In this document: piece after piece, positions 26,419-35,382 of the stretch
Layout of the letters: every line of letters starts with the position of its first letter
How positions within the stretch are numbered: position 1 is the first letter of the stretch
Assembly (NCBI GenBank): GCA_035501735.1
Contig: DATJVR010000084.1
Span: 56,272-120,271, forward strand
Reading direction: 5' to 3'
DNA length: 64,000 nucleotides
From: PNAI01 sp035501735
GTDB lineage: Bacteria > Pseudomonadota > Alphaproteobacteria > Rhizobiales > Xanthobacteraceae
Notes under the pieces: generated by a model
The model's database searches: none
What the model was told of the DNA's origin: nothing
The model's input: only the letters and a program-made list of their open reading frames with translations
Program-made: the position numbers and the translations under genes

Positions 26419-27306
26419 ATGATCCAGGCGCGCCGGCTAGGCCATGCGAGTTTCGAGACGCCCGATCTTGACCAGGCGATCGCCTATTACACCGAAGTGA
26501 ACGGTCTTGTGGTCGCGGCGCGCGAGAAAGACCGCGCTTTCCTCGCCACGAAAATCGGGCAGCTCGTCGTCGCGCTTGCGCGCGGCACTCACGCCCGCTG
26601 TACCAAAATCTCGTTCGAGATCGCCCCCGATGCTGGCTTCGCTGCGCTTCGCCGCGCGCTCTCGCGCGACGGGATCGAGAGCGAAACGCAGAGCGACTCC
26701 GTTCCGGGCTTGCCGCAGGTCCTCGCTTTCCGTGATCCGAAGGGCACCACGATCGAATTATTCTCGCGCTGGAGCTTCGTGTCCGGCCAGTCCGCGGCCG
26801 GCGCAGGCCCGCTCAAGCTCGGTCACGTGGCGTTTGTCGTGCAAGATCCGAAAGCGATGGCGGATTTCTATCAGACAATTCTCGGCTTTCGAATTTCGGA
26901 TTGGATCGAGGACTTTTTCGTATTTTTGCGCTGCAACGCCGATCATCACGCGGTCAACTTCATCAAAGGCCGCAATATCAAGCTGCACCACTTTGCGTTC
27001 GGGCTGAAGGATTTCGCCCACCTGCAGGGCGCATGCGACTGGCTCGGCGCACGCAGGGTTCCGATCATTTGGGGCCCTGTGCGGCTGGGGCCCGGCCACA
27101 ATGTCGCGATCTTCCACCGCAACGCCGACGATCAGGTAGTCGAATTTTACGCCGAGCTCGACCAGATGACCGACGAGGTGCTTGGTTATTTCGAGCCGCG
27201 GCCCTGGCACCGCGACCATCCGCAGCGGCCGAAGGTTTGGAGCCGCAACGAGGGCAGCATTTGGGGCCCGCCCCCGACCGCGGATTTTTTCCGCGACCGC
27301 GAGTAG
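26419..27306 (+). CDS. Two-domain VOC protein, extradiol ring-cleavage dioxygenase-like
   Basis: 295 residues made of two vicinal-oxygen-chelate repeats. The N-terminal copy (about 5-115) keeps LGHASFETPDLDQAIAYYTE and TTIELF. The C-terminal copy (about 132-265) has LKLGHVAFVVQDP (His, metal ligand), LHHFAFGL (second His) and VVEFYAELD (Glu), the H-H-E iron set of type I extradiol dioxygenases such as BphC. It could open a catechol-type ring from the upstream Pht5-like step. Length equals BphC-like enzymes. Substrate is unproven; a ring-cleaving role is inferred from the metal triad and the neighbour. Confidence 0.82.
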   Translation: MIQARRLGHASFETPDLDQAIAYYTEVNGLVVAAREKDRAFLATKIGQLVVALARGTHARCTKISFEIAPDAGFAALRRALSRDGIESETQSDSVPGLPQVLAFRDPKGTTIELFSRWSFVSGQSAAGAGPLKLGHVAFVVQDPKAMADFYQTILGFRISDWIEDFFVFLRCNADHHAVNFIKGRNIKLHHFAFGLKDFAHLQGACDWLGARRVPIIWGPVRLGPGHNVAIFHRNADDQVVEFYAELDQMTDEVLGYFEPRPWHRDHPQRPKVWSRNEGSIWGPPPTADFFRDRE

Positions 27307-27379
27307 CGCGCCGGCGTGACGGATTTTACGACTCTTTGTATGTTTCGCGCCAATATTGCAGCCAGCCGGAGGAAGCATC

Positions 27380-28204
27380 ATGGCTCGGCTCTATTCGCGC
27401 TCGGGGTTCGTTGCGATTTTGTTCGCGACAATGGTTGGATTTGATCGACCGGCCGCGGCCGATGACTGGGAGACCTGCGCCAAAGCCTCAGGGAACGACG
27501 CCATTACCGCCTGCACCCGTGAAATTACATCCGGCCGATACAGTGGACGCGATCTTGCCACGCTCTACGAGAATCGCGGCGCCGAGTACATCATCAGACG
27601 CGATTACGATCGCGCCATTGCCGACCATAATCAGGCGATCAAACTCAGGCCCGATCAGGCCGAGGCTTTCAACAATCGCGGACTCGCGTACTACTATCAG
27701 GGACATTACGATCGCGCGATTGCCGACTACGACGAGTCGATCCGGCTCAATCCGAATTATGCCGACGCATTTTATGGCCGCGGCCTCGCCTACTACTACA
27801 AGGCCAACTACGACCGCGCGATCGCCGATTACGATCAGGCGATCCGCCTCAGGCCCGACTATGCGGAGGCCTTCAACAATCGCGGCATTGCTTACGCGAA
27901 CAAGGGCCAGGCCGAACGCGCCATGGCCGACTACGACGAGGCGATCCGGCTAAACCCCAATCATTGGAATGCCCATCGCAACCGAGGCATCGGCCATTAC
28001 CTCGCAGGAAACTTTGAACGGGCCATTGACGACTACGACGCGCTTCTGCGGCTCGATCCCAAGTCGGCGGATGGCCTCTACGGCCGCGGCCTTGCGAAGG
28101 TGAAGAAGGGTGCCGCCGCTGACGGCAACGCCGACATTGTGGCCGCCAAAGCGGTCGAGCGCGGCATCGCCGAGCGGTTCGCGGGCTACGGCGTTCGTCC
28201 CTGA
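27380..28204 (+). CDS. Exported tetratricopeptide (TPR) repeat protein
   Basis: 274 residues. A signal peptide (MARLYSRSGFVAILFATMVG, cut near RPAAA-DD) is followed by a short Cys-containing segment and then six 34-residue TPR units from about residue 58 to 262. The central ones share NNRGLAYYYQGHYDRAIADY-like sequence and are also similar as DNA. TPRs make protein-protein contacts; the partner is unknown. Localisation should be periplasmic or outer surface. GGAGGA at 27368-27373 decides the ATG at 27380 over an upstream start at 27356. Two cysteines (CAKAS and ACTRE) just after the signal could form a disulfide. Confidence 0.87.
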   Translation: MARLYSRSGFVAILFATMVGFDRPAAADDWETCAKASGNDAITACTREITSGRYSGRDLATLYENRGAEYIIRRDYDRAIADHNQAIKLRPDQAEAFNNRGLAYYYQGHYDRAIADYDESIRLNPNYADAFYGRGLAYYYKANYDRAIADYDQAIRLRPDYAEAFNNRGIAYANKGQAERAMADYDEAIRLNPNHWNAHRNRGIGHYLAGNFERAIDDYDALLRLDPKSADGLYGRGLAKVKKGAAADGNADIVAAKAVERGIAERFAGYGVRP

Positions 28205-28249
28205 ACCGCAAACCTGCGCGGCGCGGGCGAATGCCGAAGGCGGTGAAGA

Positions 28250-29482
28250 TCACGGCCCCTGCCGCAGGCGCGTAAGAAGTTTCAGCCCGGCATAGCCGTC
28301 CACCGGCTCGAGCTTCGCCTTGCGCTGAAAGGCCAAAATGGCTTGCGTGGTTTCCAGCCCGATGCGGCCGTTGGGTGGGCCCGCGTCGTAGCCGTGTTCG
28401 GTCAATCGACGCTGGATTTCCTGCACTTCTGCCACCGTAGGCGTGCGCTCGCCGCCGGGAAATAATTTCGAGAGCGGTCCGTCGCCGCGGATGCGATCAC
28501 CGAGCAGCACGACCGCGAGCGCGTAACTCGTCGATGGGTTGTAGCTTTTCACCGCATCGAAATTCCTGCTCAGCAGGAATCGGGGGCCGCCGGACACCGG
28601 CGTCCACAAACGTGCCGAAACATGGGGCGCGTCATACGGCTGTCCGTTTGCGCGCACCACGCCGGATTTTTCCCAAGTGGCGTATGTGCGATTGCCGCCG
28701 TCACCGATTCCGTTCGCGACCTTGACCTCGTAGCCCCAGGGTTCGCCGCGCCGATAGCCGCCGCGCTTGACCAGATACTGCGCGGTTCCGGCGAACGCAT
28801 CGTCCGGCTTGCCGAATGGCGATATGCGGCCGTCGCCGTCATAATCGACCCCGACACTGAGCCAAACCTCCGGCATCCATTGGGTATGCCCCATGGCGCC
28901 GGCCCACGAGCCGTTCATTTCGTCGGGCGTGCTCCAGCCGCGCTCGATGATGACGAGCGCATTGAGCAGCTCCTTTTCCCAATAGGCGCGGCGGCGCGGC
29001 TCGCCCCAGGCGAGCGCCGTCAGGGCAGGCATCACCGGCCGCATGAATTTCTTCTGCACCTGCGGATCGCCGAACGCCGACTCGTTGCCCCACAGGCCCA
29101 TCATCACCCACCGATCGACGCCGTAGTCCTTTTCGATGCGCTCAAGCAGCGGGGAGACTTCCTTTGCATGCTGTTGGCCGGCCATGACACGCCAATCTGA
29201 AACCCGGCGATTGAGGTATTGCCAAAGCTCTTCGCGGAATTCCGGTTGCGCGCGGTCGAGCGCATAGACGCTCGTATCCGGTTTCAGGCTCGCCATCACG
29301 CGTTCGTAGGTTTTCTCCGATATGCCGCGGGCAAGCGCGCGCGGTTTGAACGCGGAGACCCATTGCGGAAAGGTTCCGCGCGGCGCCGGCGCCTGCGCGC
29401 CGCTCGGCCCATGGCTGAGCGCGAGCGCGCTGGCGGCGAGCGTGCCTTTGAGAAGTGCGCGGCGGGTTTGATCGAAACTCAT
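28250..29482 (-). CDS. Lytic murein transglycosylase, MltB-type, with peptidoglycan-binding domain
   Basis: 410 residues. A Tat-like signal (TRRALLKGTLAASALALS) is followed by the SLT/MltB catalytic domain: FKPRALARGISEKTYERVM, the catalytic Glu in GLWGNESAFG, then GAMGHTQWMPE and a YDGDGR loop. A C-terminal PG_binding_1 domain (about 340-405: VAEVQEIQRRLTEHGYDAGP ... TTQAILAFQRKAKL) anchors it to the wall. It cuts the glycan chain to 1,6-anhydromuropeptides in the periplasm. It shares strand and close spacing (66 bases) with the M23 peptidase gene upstream, so both peptidoglycan enzymes may be in one operon. Confidence 0.92.
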   Translation of the reverse strand: MSFDQTRRALLKGTLAASALALSHGPSGAQAPAPRGTFPQWVSAFKPRALARGISEKTYERVMASLKPDTSVYALDRAQPEFREELWQYLNRRVSDWRVMAGQQHAKEVSPLLERIEKDYGVDRWVMMGLWGNESAFGDPQVQKKFMRPVMPALTALAWGEPRRRAYWEKELLNALVIIERGWSTPDEMNGSWAGAMGHTQWMPEVWLSVGVDYDGDGRISPFGKPDDAFAGTAQYLVKRGGYRRGEPWGYEVKVANGIGDGGNRTYATWEKSGVVRANGQPYDAPHVSARLWTPVSGGPRFLLSRNFDAVKSYNPSTSYALAVVLLGDRIRGDGPLSKLFPGGERTPTVAEVQEIQRRLTEHGYDAGPPNGRIGLETTQAILAFQRKAKLEPVDGYAGLKLLTRLRQGP

Positions 29483-29548
29483 AGTTCAACTCTACTGATC
29501 GCGCGCGTGCCGGCCAACGGCGCTGCCAGCGCAATCATCATTGGCCGA

Positions 29549-31186
29549 CTATTCAATGGGAATCTTGTGCGGTTCGTTAACGCCCGCCTGATTCTTCGGG
29601 CTATGCTTGCTGTCGTCCGGTCGCAGCTTCGGGCGCGTTTCGAGAGGGGCGCTGACCGGCTGGGCGGTGGGCGGCACTTGCGCGGCCCGAAAATCTCTCT
29701 CCATCGCTTGCGCGGCCTGCGGCTGATCCACGATCTCCACGCCTCGCCCGCCGATGAGCCGCTCGTAGCCGACCACCAGCGTCATGTAAGGACTGACGAA
29801 CGCCCATCCGTTTCGGGTCGGCACCTGCACGTCGAAATGCAAATGGTAGCTCGTGCCATTTTCCTTCTGGCTGAAATTGCTGACCTGCCCGATCACCTCG
29901 CCCTCGCGCACCTCGCGCCCGCTGAGCAGATTGTTCTCGTCCATCTTGCGCGGTTCCATGTGCAGATAGCGGAAGCGGATGTGCTCGTTGGCGTTGTTGA
30001 CCACGATATAGGCCGCTTCCTGTTTCGGATTTCGCATGATCGCGCCGTCGCGCACCGCGACGACGTCATGGGCCGGCTCGCAGCGCTCATTGCCGAGCGG
30101 GGCGGCGCACGGCGCCGGCCGGATGTCCTGGCCCTGATGACCGATGCCGGCCGGACATTGCCCGACCGTGAAACCGCGCCGCTCGCAGAAATTGTCGCGC
30201 CATGGATAGGAATATTCCGGCGAGTTAAAGACATCTTTCGGCGCGGTCTTCGATTTCGTGCGCTCGCGATAGACCTGGGAATTTGCGTAGGCCGGCGCGG
30301 CGGCGAGCGGAAAGCGGATCTGCGCCCACACGGTGTAGTCGACGCGCCCGCCGGCATCGCGGAAGCCCGAGCCCGGAAAGATTTTCCCCGGCCCATGATA
30401 CTTGAAAACTGGATCCGTGGTTGTCTCCCGCTCGACCACGGGCGGCTCGATCGTGTGCGCCCTTTGCGGCGTGCCGCCTGCGATGCGCAGCTGGCTCAGG
30501 AAATGCACCGCGATGCGGTCGGCTTGCGTGCAGATCAGTCGTAGCAGTCGCGGCCGGCCCTCGAAGCAGTCGATCGCCAGGACGTAGGGCACGCCGTATT
30601 GCACGAAACTGTAACGAACATAGCCTTCGTAGATGAAGCGACGGATTCCGGGAAACTTTGCTTCCAACGCCGGTACCGGTATCGGGTGTAAATCGGCGAT
30701 CGCGCCATCGAGCTCATAGGTGAAAGCAAACCCGGAAAAATGGATGTCGACCGGATCCGGGATGCTGATATCCGCCAGCTCCTTGATGTCGGAGGTCAGG
30801 ATTGTGAAGGTCGAGTCAAAGCCGCCGGGGCCGGCAAGGAAGAACCGCGGGAAATGATAGCCCGAAAAATAGACGTCGCTGCTGGCGGCAAAACCTTCTT
30901 CCTTGGCAGCCGGCTTGTCGCGCAGGATGCCGGCGACATCGATCGGCAGCAGCACCGGTACCGGGCTGGTCGCGATGGTGGGCAGAAGCCGGCCCGTCGC
31001 CTCGTTCAACTGCGCGAGCGCCTCGGTTTTTGCCGCCGCCTGAAGCCCTTCATATTGCGTGACCGCCGCCGCTGCCGCCGGCCATTCGACGACTGTTGCG
31101 GCCACGCGCGGGCGCGCAATGTCCGGCGCCGAATGCGCCACGCCACTCACCAGCAAAAGCAGCCCCACAAGCAGGCCAAGTCTCAA
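29549..31186 (-). CDS. M23-family metallopeptidase (LytM-fold endopeptidase)
   Basis: 545 residues. A Sec signal (MRLGLLVGLLLLVSGVAHSA) is followed by a long N-terminal domain of about 300 residues, with no family I recognise, and then the LytM domain: GIGHQGQDIRPAPC (zinc ligands H and D of the HxxxD type), RFRYLHM and YHLHFDVQV (H-x-H). It probably cuts peptide cross-links or stems in the periplasm. The domain is Cys-rich around the zinc site. The start is a TTG at 31186, well supported by AAGGAAG at the right distance; no in-frame ATG precedes the signal peptide. A basic tail ends the protein. It is probably co-transcribed with the lytic transglycosylase downstream. Confidence 0.85.
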   Translation of the reverse strand: MRLGLLVGLLLLVSGVAHSAPDIARPRVAATVVEWPAAAAAVTQYEGLQAAAKTEALAQLNEATGRLLPTIATSPVPVLLPIDVAGILRDKPAAKEEGFAASSDVYFSGYHFPRFFLAGPGGFDSTFTILTSDIKELADISIPDPVDIHFSGFAFTYELDGAIADLHPIPVPALEAKFPGIRRFIYEGYVRYSFVQYGVPYVLAIDCFEGRPRLLRLICTQADRIAVHFLSQLRIAGGTPQRAHTIEPPVVERETTTDPVFKYHGPGKIFPGSGFRDAGGRVDYTVWAQIRFPLAAAPAYANSQVYRERTKSKTAPKDVFNSPEYSYPWRDNFCERRGFTVGQCPAGIGHQGQDIRPAPCAAPLGNERCEPAHDVVAVRDGAIMRNPKQEAAYIVVNNANEHIRFRYLHMEPRKMDENNLLSGREVREGEVIGQVSNFSQKENGTSYHLHFDVQVPTRNGWAFVSPYMTLVVGYERLIGGRGVEIVDQPQAAQAMERDFRAAQVPPTAQPVSAPLETRPKLRPDDSKHSPKNQAGVNEPHKIPIE

Positions 31187-31289
31187 GGACGCTTCCTTCG
31201 GCTGATAAGCCGGATGGTTTTGGACCGACAGAGTATCGGATGATTCGACTTATGAACCAGCCAACATGAATACAAGGCAACCGGCGGGG

Positions 31290-31366
31290 TGGCCGCCTCG
31301 ACAGGATTCGAACCTGCAACCCCCAGAGTCGAAGTCTGGTGCTCTATCCAGTTGAGCTACGAGGCG
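31290..31366 (-). tRNA. tRNA-Arg (anticodon TCG)
   Basis: 77 bases including an encoded CCA. The acceptor stem CGCCTCG/CGAGGCG is perfect; the anticodon stem CCAGA/TCTGG encloses the loop CTTCGAC with anticodon TCG, which reads CGA. The T-arm GCAGG-TTCGAAT-CCTGT is normal. Confidence 0.95.
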
Positions 31367-31513
31367 AAATGACGCATTCAGTGCTTACTGCCAGGACCTG
31401 CGCGCGCTCAAGAGGGGGACGGCTTGCCTGCCGCTCAAAAGGCACAATTGATTCCGGGTCCGGGCTGTTCGTACTTTATTAGCATTATCTGGAAAATGCT
31501 TCGGGAGGGTGAG

Positions 31514-31963
31514 GTGTCCTTGCAGCCTGAATGCGACCGAACGGCCAGAGCGTCGTTCATGGGCACAATGATGACTGTGGCGATAGTGGCGGCCGTGATG
31601 GCCGGCTGCAGCAGTGACAAGAATGCATCGACGCCGGCGATCGAACCCAATGTCATGCCGACCAATTACCGTAAGGCCATGCTCGAATTTCTCCAGGGCC
31701 AGCTGATCGATCCGGTCGGCGTGCGTGACGCCTACATCACCGAACCGAAACTTCAGGCGATCGGTACGGAAAACCGCTACATCGTCTGCGTTCGATACAA
31801 TACGAAGGACAGCTACGGCCAATACATCGGCATCCGCGATAACGTCGCGATCTATTTTAACGGCAGGCTCAATCAATACCTTCCAGCAAGGGGCGACATT
31901 TGCCTCAATGCGGCGTACCAGCGCTTCCCCGAGCTTGAGACGCTGAAAAGGCCATCGTCCTGA
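31514..31963 (+). CDS. Hypothetical lipoprotein
   Basis: About 149 residues. The membrane signal MGTMMTVAIVAAVMAGCSSD ends in a lipobox-like MAGC, so the mature protein would be a lipid-anchored domain of about 115 residues. It contains the block DPVGVRDAYITEP and YIVCVRYNTKDSYGQYIG, which I have seen in unnamed rhizobial lipoproteins but cannot assign. GGGAGGG at 31503-31509 points to the GTG at 31514; other starts are the in-frame ATG at 31496 and the internal ATG of MGTMMTV. It stands alone between the Arg tRNA and the ABC operon. Confidence 0.65.
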   Translation: MSLQPECDRTARASFMGTMMTVAIVAAVMAGCSSDKNASTPAIEPNVMPTNYRKAMLEFLQGQLIDPVGVRDAYITEPKLQAIGTENRYIVCVRYNTKDSYGQYIGIRDNVAIYFNGRLNQYLPARGDICLNAAYQRFPELETLKRPSS

Positions 31964-32120
31964 AAGCGAACCCCGGCCGCACGGCTGCACAGCCCCGCCA
32001 ATCGCGAAAGCACGCTATGACACAACGCCGCGTACGCAGGGACGGCGGATAATTGTACGTTATAGTGGTAACGGGGGAATTCGGCCGCTACGTCATCCGG
32101 TCAAAGTCATGGAGGGATAG

Positions 32121-33110
32121 ATGAGACCACTGTCCGCGCTCATGCGCTCGGTCACCTGCGCCCTGGCAACGTTTGCCTGCGCACTCGTGACGCCGGCGCC
32201 GGCATCAGCCCAGACCAAAGTCACCATCGTCGTATTCGGCTTCCCCTCGCTCGGTGCCTTCATGCCGCCGGTGATCAAGGCGCAAAAGCTCGACGCGGCC
32301 CAAGGGCTCGATATCGAATTCGTCGAGCGGCCGCCCGATGCCTACACCACCCAGTTCAATTCGGGGGAATTCAAAGTCGGCGGCAGCGCCGCGCTGCTGA
32401 CGGTCGGCCTCGCCGAAAACCGCGGCGTGAAGGTGAAATACCTGTTCAACCTGTTCGACTTCTGGGGCACCGTCGTGACCTCGCGTCCTGGAATAAAGTC
32501 GCTGAAGGATCTCGAAGGCAAACAGCTCGCCGCCGCCCGTTCGACCACGAATTACGTGATGTTCGAATTCTTCGCCAAGAAACTGGGCGTGGACGTGTCC
32601 AAGATCGAGGTGGTGAACACCGCGCCGCCCGGCCTCGTCGGCTATGCGCTCGCCGACCGGGCCGATGCCGTGCAGCTGTGGGAGCCGGCCTACACCCTGC
32701 TCAAGGCCAAGAAACCCGATATCCGCACCCTCGACACCAGCATGGACAAGACCTGGAGCGCGTTTGCCGGCGGCGCGCGCATCCCCTATCTCGGCGTCGC
32801 CGCGCATACCGACTGGATCGAGCAGAACCAGGCCGTGGTTGCAAAGCTCTACGCCACCTATAAGGCGGCCGGCGAGTTCATCGCGCGTCATCCGGAGGAA
32901 GCCGCGGCAATGATCTCCGCCAAGGCAACGCCCGAGGATCGCGCGGCGCTCGTGGCCCTGATCAAGGCCAATGACCGTCTCGGCATGAGCGTCGTGCCGG
33001 CCGCCGACGTCGCAAAGCAGATCGAAGCGGTCTACAAGGTCGGCATCGACGTAGGCTACTTCAAATCATTGCCGACCGGCGACACAATCTACGACAAGCC
33101 GATGAAATGA
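32121..33110 (+). CDS. ABC transporter periplasmic binding protein (SsuA/TauA/NMT1-like)
   Basis: 329 residues. Signal peptide with a cut near ASAQT, then a fold typical of the nitrate/sulfonate/taurine/thiamine-precursor group: VTIVVFGFPSLGAFMPPVIK, GSAALLTVGLAENRGVKVKY, SLKDLEGKQLAAARSTT and WEPAYTLL. GGAGGG precedes the ATG. The stop overlaps the permease start (ATGATGA), making a three-gene operon with the permease and ATPase. Ligand cannot be read from sequence; candidates are sulfonates, pyrimidine precursors or other small organics. Confidence 0.9.
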   Translation: MRPLSALMRSVTCALATFACALVTPAPASAQTKVTIVVFGFPSLGAFMPPVIKAQKLDAAQGLDIEFVERPPDAYTTQFNSGEFKVGGSAALLTVGLAENRGVKVKYLFNLFDFWGTVVTSRPGIKSLKDLEGKQLAAARSTTNYVMFEFFAKKLGVDVSKIEVVNTAPPGLVGYALADRADAVQLWEPAYTLLKAKKPDIRTLDTSMDKTWSAFAGGARIPYLGVAAHTDWIEQNQAVVAKLYATYKAAGEFIARHPEEAAAMISAKATPEDRAALVALIKANDRLGMSVVPAADVAKQIEAVYKVGIDVGYFKSLPTGDTIYDKPMK

Positions 33111-33877
33111 TGACGTCGCGCGCGATACGGGTGGTGCAGGCCGCCTCCGGGATGGTGGCGCTGGCCCTGGCCTGGCAGGTGCTGTCTTACTTCTTCCCCC
33201 ACTATTTGTTCCCCCCGGTCCCGGAAATCCTCTCGCGCACCATTGAGGTGCTGATCACCGGCTCGCTCCTGATTGACGTGCTGCTGACCGCGGCGCGCAT
33301 TTTCGGGGGTCTGCTTGGCGCTTTCATCCTGGGCGGTCTGCTCGCGCTCCTCATCGGCCGCTCCAAGGCCGCGGAGAATTTCATCGCCCCGGTGCTGACC
33401 TTCTTCCAGGGCATTCCGGCACTGTCCTGGGTGGTATTTGCCATCATCTGGTTCCACGGCATCGAATTCCGCGTGCTGTTCATCATGGTGATGACCACGC
33501 TTCCGGCCTTCACCTTCCAGATACTCGACGCCTTTCGCTCGATGTCGAAGGACCTGTTCGAGATGACCATGTCGTTCCGGCCAAGCCGCTGGAAACTGTT
33601 CCGCTACCTGATCGTGCCCACCATTGTCCCGGGCATCCTGACCGCCTGGAAGGTCAATCTCGGCAATGCCGCCCGCGTCGTGGTGGTGGCCGAGCTCGTG
33701 GGCGCGACCGGCGGGGTCGGCTATCAGCTGCTGCGCCAGCAGCAGCTCTTCGACATGGCCGGCGCCATGGCCTGGACGCTGCAGCTCGTGCTGTTCGTGC
33801 TGGTCGTGCAGCAGACCATCACGGCCATCGAGACCTGGGCCTTGCGCTATCGCGCCGTGTCGGAACGGACGATATAG
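33107..33877 (+). CDS. ABC transporter permease (SsuC/TauC-like)
   Basis: 256 residues with about six membrane helices and the BPD_transp_1 EAA-type loop (MSKDLFEMTMSFRPSRWKLF), followed by IVPTIVPGILTAWKVNLGNA. It pairs with the binding protein before it (four-base overlap) and the ATPase five bases after. Import into the cytoplasm is powered by the ATPase at 33883. Confidence 0.91.
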   Translation: MMTSRAIRVVQAASGMVALALAWQVLSYFFPHYLFPPVPEILSRTIEVLITGSLLIDVLLTAARIFGGLLGAFILGGLLALLIGRSKAAENFIAPVLTFFQGIPALSWVVFAIIWFHGIEFRVLFIMVMTTLPAFTFQILDAFRSMSKDLFEMTMSFRPSRWKLFRYLIVPTIVPGILTAWKVNLGNAARVVVVAELVGATGGVGYQLLRQQQLFDMAGAMAWTLQLVLFVLVVQQTITAIETWALRYRAVSERTI

Positions 33878-33882
33878 CGCCT

Positions 33883-34668
33883 ATGAGCGGCCCCGATCCG
33901 GTCATCCGGTTCAAGGACGTGAGCAAGGTTTTCCGCCGGCCTGATGGCCGTGGCGATCTCGTCGCCATCGAAAGCCTGTCGTTCGAGATCGCCAAGGGCG
34001 AAATCGTCGCCGTCCTGGGCAAGACCGGCTGCGGTAAATCCACCATGTTCAACATCGTCGCCGGCCTGATCGAGCCGACCTCCGGCGAGGTCACGGTGGT
34101 CGGCCACGATCCTTTTCGCGAATTCGCCCATTTCCGCGGCAAGGTTGGCATTGTGTTCCAGGGCGACCGCCTGATGCCCTGGCGGACCGCGCTCGACAAC
34201 GTGCTGCTCGGCCTGCAGATCCTCAATGTTGATCCCAAGGAGGCCGAGCGGACCGCCCGCGGCTGGCTGGCGCGGCTTGGCCTGTCTGGTCATGAGAATG
34301 ACTACCCCCATGCGTTGTCTGGCGGGATGCGCCAGCGCGTCTCGATCGCCCGGGCCTTTGCGGTCAACCCGGAAATCCTTTTGTGCGACGAGCCGTTCTC
34401 CTCGCTCGACGAAATGACGGCGCGCGACCTGCGCGCCGAATTCGTCCGGCTGGTGCGTCAGAACAACAAGACCGCCGTGTTCATTACCCACCAGATCAAC
34501 GAGGCGACCGAAATCGGCGATCGCGTTCTGGTATTCCACCGCCCCGCGCGGATCGCCAACGAATCGCGTCTGACCGCCGGGATGAGCGAGGCGGACCGCC
34601 GCAAGGTGCAAGACGAAATCCTGCGCGTGCTTTCGCTCGAACACGCGCCCAAGCAGGCGCTCGCGTGA
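33883..34668 (+). CDS. ABC transporter ATP-binding protein (SsuB/TauB-like)
   Basis: 261 residues. Walker A GKTGCGKST, Q-loop VFQGDRLMPW, signature LSGGMRQRVSIARAF, Walker B ILLCDEPFSSLD and H-loop THQINEA are all intact. The N-terminal IRFKDVSKVFRRPDGRGDLV is normal. Third gene of the 32121-34668 importer operon; a Glu tRNA on the other strand begins just after. Confidence 0.94.
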   Translation: MSGPDPVIRFKDVSKVFRRPDGRGDLVAIESLSFEIAKGEIVAVLGKTGCGKSTMFNIVAGLIEPTSGEVTVVGHDPFREFAHFRGKVGIVFQGDRLMPWRTALDNVLLGLQILNVDPKEAERTARGWLARLGLSGHENDYPHALSGGMRQRVSIARAFAVNPEILLCDEPFSSLDEMTARDLRAEFVRLVRQNNKTAVFITHQINEATEIGDRVLVFHRPARIANESRLTAGMSEADRRKVQDEILRVLSLEHAPKQALA

Positions 34669-34703
34669 AACGCGCGCCTGAATCGCCCGACGATTGGATG
34701 AGA

Positions 34704-34779
34704 TGGCGCGCCCAAGGGGACTCGAACCCCTGTTTTCGCCGTGAAAGGGCGACGTCCTAGGCCACTAGACGATGGGCGC
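34704..34779 (-). tRNA. tRNA-Glu (anticodon TTC)
   Basis: 76 bases with encoded CCA. Acceptor stem GCGCCCA/TGGGCGC; anticodon stem TCGCC/GGCGA around CTTTCAC, anticodon TTC; T-arm CAGGG-GTTCGAG-TCCCCT region normal. It converges on the ABC operon and lies beside no integrase. Confidence 0.95.
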
Positions 34780-34873
34780 AACCGGGCCTTATGGCCGGCG
34801 ACGTATAGAGAGCTTTGGCCGGACCAGCAATCCTTCAAACCGAACGGCCGGGGCGATCACCCTGGCGGGCAGG

Positions 34874-35332
34874 TCACCACTTGCCGGTGTTCGGCATGGA
34901 GGCCCACGGCTCCTTCGGCGGCAGCGGCTTGCCCTTTTGCAGGATTTCGATCGAGTGCTTGTCGGGCGAGCGCACGAAAGCCATCATGCCGTCGCGCGGC
35001 GGCCGGTTGATCGTGACCCCGGCCTTCATCAGCCGCTCGCACAGGTCGTAAATGTCATCGACCTCATAGGCGAGGTGGCCGAAGTAGCGCGCCTCGCCAT
35101 AGTCCTCGGTATCCCAATTGTAGGTCAGCTCGACGCAGGGTGAATCCCGGCGGCCGGCTTCGAGCGCCGCCTTGGCCGCGGAGGCGTCTTCGGGTGCCGC
35201 CAGGAACACCAGCGTGTAGCGCCCCTTCTCGTCGACCCGCCGCCGGACCTCCTGCAGCCCGAGCTGCTTTACGTAAAACTCCAGCGCCGCATCGAGATTG
35301 CGTACGCGCAACATGGTGTGCAGAAATCGCAT
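34874..35332 (-). CDS. gloA: Lactoylglutathione lyase (glyoxalase I)
   Basis: 152 residues, one VOC monomer unit that would dimerise. Metal ligands are His5 (FLHTMLRVRNLD), Glu in VELTYNWD, His in FGHLAYEVDD and Glu in SIEILQ, the H-E-H-E set of class I GloA. It converts the methylglyoxal-glutathione hemithioacetal to S-lactoylglutathione in the cytoplasm. The ending PWASMPNTGKW is the characteristic glyoxalase I tail of alphaproteobacteria. GAGGTC lies just before the ATG. It is divergent from the sirtuin gene. Confidence 0.93.
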   Translation of the reverse strand: MRFLHTMLRVRNLDAALEFYVKQLGLQEVRRRVDEKGRYTLVFLAAPEDASAAKAALEAGRRDSPCVELTYNWDTEDYGEARYFGHLAYEVDDIYDLCERLMKAGVTINRPPRDGMMAFVRSPDKHSIEILQKGKPLPPKEPWASMPNTGKW

Positions 35333-35382
35333 GGTGACCTCGTGATCTCGGCCGACCTTGGGCCGGGCTTGAAGGACCTTAC

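Noticed and set aside
27554..28066. Regular 102-base repeats as CRISPR
   Set aside because: They encode TPR units in frame; there are no unique spacers between short identical repeats and no cas genes.
31290..31366. tRNA genes as integration sites for a genomic island
   Set aside because: No integrase, no direct repeat of the tRNA 3' end and no composition change was seen beside any of the four tRNA genes.
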